Virus record (IMG/VR): IMGVR_UViG_3300048034_000948
Span: 1 to 42,065 of that record
Source of the DNA: a virus
Reading direction: 5' to 3' (one strand)
Length of the DNA: 42,065 nt
Under the pieces are notes generated by a model that saw only the letters and a list, made by a program, of their open reading frames with translations, made no database searches and was not told the origin of the DNA. This document shows, one piece after another, positions 40,401-42,065 of this stretch (its first letter is position 1; each line of letters opens with the position of its first letter). Position numbers and translations under genes: made by a program.

Positions 40401-40956
40401 GTGTACCTACAGATATCTCTGTTGGCGTAGAACTCGGCTCAACTGGATCAATCCCTAAAGGATTTTCAATTGTTATCGTATCGACAGAATTATATCCAGA
40501 TCCAGGAGTTGTTACGGCACTTGTAAGGATACCTCCCGCAGTATTGATAGTCTGTACTGTTAGTATAGCTCCTTTATCTTCTCCATTTTGCGTTAATGGG
40601 TAGGCATTAGCTTCTACAAAACCTGTACCTATACCTACTCCGCTATCCAAATGTCCCTCTAGTCCACCTTCACTTGTGATAGAGATTGTAAATTCAGATC
40701 TAGTAAGTGGGATTTGATTTAATGCTGGTTCATTACTATGGCTCCATCTACCCATCAATGTAATATTATCTGCTTCTACATCAGTAATATTGAAGCTTCT
40801 ACCTACAGATTCATAAAACCTAATATCTACAGGTACTTTATCACCCTGACTCAATAGAAATGTGTCGGAAGATGCAAGATCAGAGTGACTTTTTAATAAA
40901 TTACTACCAAGGTCTGCTGATAAATCTATAGCGACATCTTTATTAGGAACTGCCAT
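37408..40956 (-). CDS. large tail fibre/baseplate-associated adhesin, 1182 aa
   Basis: The N-terminus (MAVPNKDVAIDLSADLGSNL and a VPVDIRFYESVG strand) looks like a beta-rich attachment domain. A GSGYNSVDTITIENP piece near 155-170 is the common GxGY repeat of fibre and surface proteins. Residues about 1000-1120 are LamG-like (FQLNWFYDLQEQNIKVWIDD, TLDFLKIGNHSP, GTVNSLLRYWEN), and the last 60 resemble a cadherin-like beta domain. It is the first gene of the fibre block after the glycosyltransferase-like gene, with an AT-rich inverted repeat just upstream. Likely host-glycan binding. Confidence 0.75.
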   Translation of the reverse strand: MAVPNKDVAIDLSADLGSNLLKSHSDLASSDTFLLSQGDKVPVDIRFYESVGRSFNITDVEADNITLMGRWSHSNEPALNQIPLTRSEFTISITSEGGLEGHLDSGVGIGTGFVEANAYPLTQNGEDKGAILTVQTINTAGGILTSAVTTPGSGYNSVDTITIENPLGIDPVEPSSTPTEISVGTQSISEDENAFFGLDLNISQTDSGIIASSGNDTEIVTENPEFFPDADSYENLFSVTDQYNRIDPASDSFFQFSNVVNPQNASTTFTEDIGAVFSFVSSDNNAITGNGVSDIVSDTSIRPSISASILNYVGDKFTLDLGECFVKYTNNTQSPTAGYLAVCFTPHNATTPQIAVARKITNTVKKRVVIDFLPFLQSTTDAPSPSISNPVDIKIIWCPYVESELYIEKLKLIRHEFSDIETYSSQESILKNSELSRADYYAWRVERDGTGDHPNTYGQKKISSFTSTGTGIHVVKGTIALGTPSHIPLKLEIKDNGSLIKSVKIDISETVQSIDNTNGISVQYLTGNETVSNSNIDYTDSVAPHDNEPDYTNRWYWDNLNLVTKHSGQKPRLVDIEIYFNTTSQDIEVLLSDIENTDVFVLDQDSVNDTDHATVSLYYKELYVRREDSTNNKWHLLPYDIGQEEDHSVVTHEWHDWDDINNTSLGEHVMVDESRAYLLKDWHTKNLSSFNDPLHIENKISPLESRAGVRISQYLNYPLKANNVIGLHIKGGAGFIGKIQFFNSNGTVVQTNQPNLSIGTVGYHSFNYDSIAVGAELIFIPNGDIERVDIISEKTTDADNFLESIDLKVYNTAFNKPSCSHAVLDSTYEKKHYETASAVIAPRNNSLIISGFNNNPGISTAPDDKSQILNTATGIRDVYWLCQELGDKHPDNFLGVAGKTYNVHLDANYSGVSSDLTSDNNNISIYIKNNHYGWLKVHETFFKAGTHNINFTSPVSFEEIAYAFDSDIQANINTLSIQNSKHASFVEIVNGGIRFFTGGDSPTQHADFTISNVSFNYGQDFQLNWFYDLQEQNIKVWIDDNLIRTVSLPGGYPENAWSSNTTLDFLKIGNHSPYQSNQVFNGTVNSLLRYWENIQSPALITYNNDVTGVEIGAVAQTSFLATLDFDTQEIHSYFTLGNETGVINCDFQVSDGSHSYSLARFSVTLVRDIDYSLSSAQPYIIT

Positions 40957-40967
40957 ACATATAAAAC

Positions 40968-40999
40968 ATTACAAATTACTATTATAGTCAATTTGTAAT
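40968..40999. repeat. perfect AT-rich inverted repeat upstream of the fibre block
   Basis: ATTACAAATT at 40968-40977 and AATTTGTAAT at 40990-40999 are exact inverse complements around a 12-base centre. On the minus strand the centre contains TATAAT (-10 consensus) and a TTGACT. It could be an operator over a promoter for the fibre genes. The stem is too AT-rich and lacks a T run for a normal terminator. Confidence 0.55.
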
Positions 41000-41007
41000 T
41001 ATCTATA

Positions 41008-42065
41008 TTATTTGGATCTTCTTCTTTTCCTTTTTACTGTACTTGGTTTTTCTTTGGGCTTTTCAAGCAATGGTATCTCAGACTGTGCATTAACATCCGT
41101 AATACTTTCTCCTGCGGTATGTTTTAAGAAGCTCGTATGCTTCTGCCTTAAATGGCCCCTGTACTCCCCTTCTGGCTCGTGGTATGCTTGTGCATGAATA
41201 ATCTTGTCAAAGTTTTGCTCTTTATGATTATCCTTACCACGAGCGCGAACAATGTGGTCTGAGATTGCATGCGTGTTAACGCACATTTTTATGTCATTAG
41301 GGTGCCATCTATTCCAGCAAACAAAAAGATCTTGTGTGCCTCGTCCTTCATAACCTTCAAAATCAGCAAAGGATAAAGCTTTTCGATTCATCAATGTACA
41401 CCCAAACCCTACCCAGTCAGTTGGCAATAAAGCTCCTTTACCAATTGCTGGATATGCGTTTTCCATCCACCCTCTCCGCCTCCACCCATTTTTACTATTT
41501 AAGGCGAATATATCTGATTTAGGAGGGTATTCTTTGCACTTATCTAGCAATTTATGATACTCCTCAGCCTGTTTTTGGTTTTCTATATGCTCTTCCTCTG
41601 ATTGGGGCATACCAATGTTGTCTACTTTTTCTTTTAGATCAGATAATGCTTTGCTTTCGTCTTCAGGGATTTCTCGTTCTTCTGGAAGAAAATCTTCTGC
41701 TATTGCATGCCTGTAATCACCAAATCCTCCAAGAAATGATCCCCCTCCCTGACTTGGGTATGTAGACATACACACACTGTAATATCCATTATCAAAATTT
41801 AATGCATCTAATGATGTAGAAAGAGCATTAATTCCTGGCAATACATCACTTTCAACACTCCAGAAGTAATCTGCATCCATTTGCCTTGCTCTAGTAAATG
41901 CACAGCCTTGTAGTTGAGCTATGAGTAATTGAGCATCAAGTTCATAATTTGCTAAGTCATCGTTATCTATATCTAATTGCAAAAGCTCAAAGTTCCATCC
42001 TTGAGGAAGAATATTTTTAATATACTTCTCCGAGTCTATTTTTATCTGCTCTGAAGAATCTCCGA
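41008..42065 (-). CDS. glycosyltransferase-like protein (5' end outside window)
   Basis: The frame is open to the right edge, so the N-terminus is missing. The visible part begins GDSSEQIKIDSEKYIKNILP. TRARQMDADYFWSVESDVLP is like the GT-A glycosyltransferase block in which an Asp/Glu-x-Asp motif binds metal and nucleotide-sugar. Further on are WVGFGCTLMNRKAL and GTQDLFVCWNRW, fitting acceptor and base regions. A highly charged insert (DESKALSDLKEKVDN...EEEHIENQKQAEEYHKLLDK) of about 60 residues interrupts the fold and is probably a helical arm. The C-terminus is very basic (KRKRRRSK). It could glycosylate virion proteins or DNA. The family call is moderate. Confidence 0.62.
   Translation of the reverse strand, partial: GDSSEQIKIDSEKYIKNILPQGWNFELLQLDIDNDDLANYELDAQLLIAQLQGCAFTRARQMDADYFWSVESDVLPGINALSTSLDALNFDNGYYSVCMSTYPSQGGGSFLGGFGDYRHAIAEDFLPEEREIPEDESKALSDLKEKVDNIGMPQSEEEHIENQKQAEEYHKLLDKCKEYPPKSDIFALNSKNGWRRRGWMENAYPAIGKGALLPTDWVGFGCTLMNRKALSFADFEGYEGRGTQDLFVCWNRWHPNDIKMCVNTHAISDHIVRARGKDNHKEQNFDKIIHAQAYHEPEGEYRGHLRQKHTSFLKHTAGESITDVNAQSEIPLLEKPKEKPSTVKRKRRRSK

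Noticed and set aside
19123-41007. T4-type late promoters (TATAAATA) before fibre genes
   Set aside because: AT-rich pieces such as TATATAAATTATAA occur before 19122, but there is no consistent match at a fixed distance from the other fibre genes.
1-42065. tRNA or rRNA genes
   Set aside because: No cloverleaf with a GTTCRA T-loop and acceptor stem was found in the gaps by eye. A tRNA-finding program would be needed to exclude one fully.

Overview
The window looks like about 42 kb of an AT-rich, strictly lytic-looking tailed dsDNA bacteriophage genome (Caudoviricetes). Every convincing gene lies on the minus strand, so transcription runs from the right end of the window to the left. The phage assignment rests on a large terminase with Walker A, Walker B and nuclease motifs, a terminase-small-subunit-like protein, giant tail fibre/adhesin genes, and holin-like membrane proteins. 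The host cannot be read from the sequence. Concanavalin-like LamG domains, a thrombospondin-3-like repeat, a dockerin-like motif and collagen-like fibres are common in aquatic bacteria and their phages, and the promoters look like sigma70 promoters. No integrase, portal, major capsid or DNA polymerase gene is visible; these presumably lie outside the window.

Right to left, the layout is as follows. (1) 41.0-42.1 kb: a glycosyltransferase-like gene cut by the window edge. (2) 19.2-41.0 kb: the tail fibre/adhesin block, ten proteins up to 2541 aa, with LamG, FN3-like, collagen-like, Ca-binding and ThuA/GATase1-like segments and a shared short module. (3) 17.7-19.1 kb: terminase large subunit. 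(4) 16.2-17.7 kb: a row of small membrane/coiled-coil proteins, probably holin/spanin functions. (5) 13.6-16.2 kb: a ribbon-helix-helix protein, a gamma-glutamylcyclotransferase, an SNF2 helicase and a small acidic protein. (6) 9.7-13.6 kb: a DNA cytosine methyltransferase flanked by two ParB/Srx-fold proteins, plus a membrane protein, a YkgJ-like cysteine-cluster protein and the small terminase. (7) 2.0-9.5 kb: a region of small genes under a repeated promoter type, holding an amidoligase, a class II glutamine amidotransferase-like Ntn hydrolase, a stand-alone RarA/MgsA C-terminal domain, a WYL_2-like protein and many short unknowns. (8) 0-2 kb: a second, divergent amidoligase and a repeat-rich non-coding stretch.

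The most interesting combination is the two GS-fold amidoligases, the class II amidotransferase-like hydrolase and the AIG2-type gamma-glutamylcyclotransferase. Bacterial amidoligases of this family are known to sit beside one or the other of these partners. Here one phage window carries both, plus a duplicated ligase, which suggests a phage-encoded pathway that makes, trims or removes amide-linked (gamma-glutamyl-like) groups. A second theme is regulation. Nine near-identical TTGAC(A/T) promoters drive short operons, and five of them sit so close to the start codon that the mRNAs should be leaderless or nearly so. Three GC-rich non-coding islands share an ACCGCC-rich motif found almost nowhere else in the window. 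Nine short genes (31-59 aa) were found by reading the gaps and overlaps; most are coupled to neighbours by ATGA or TAATG-like junctions.
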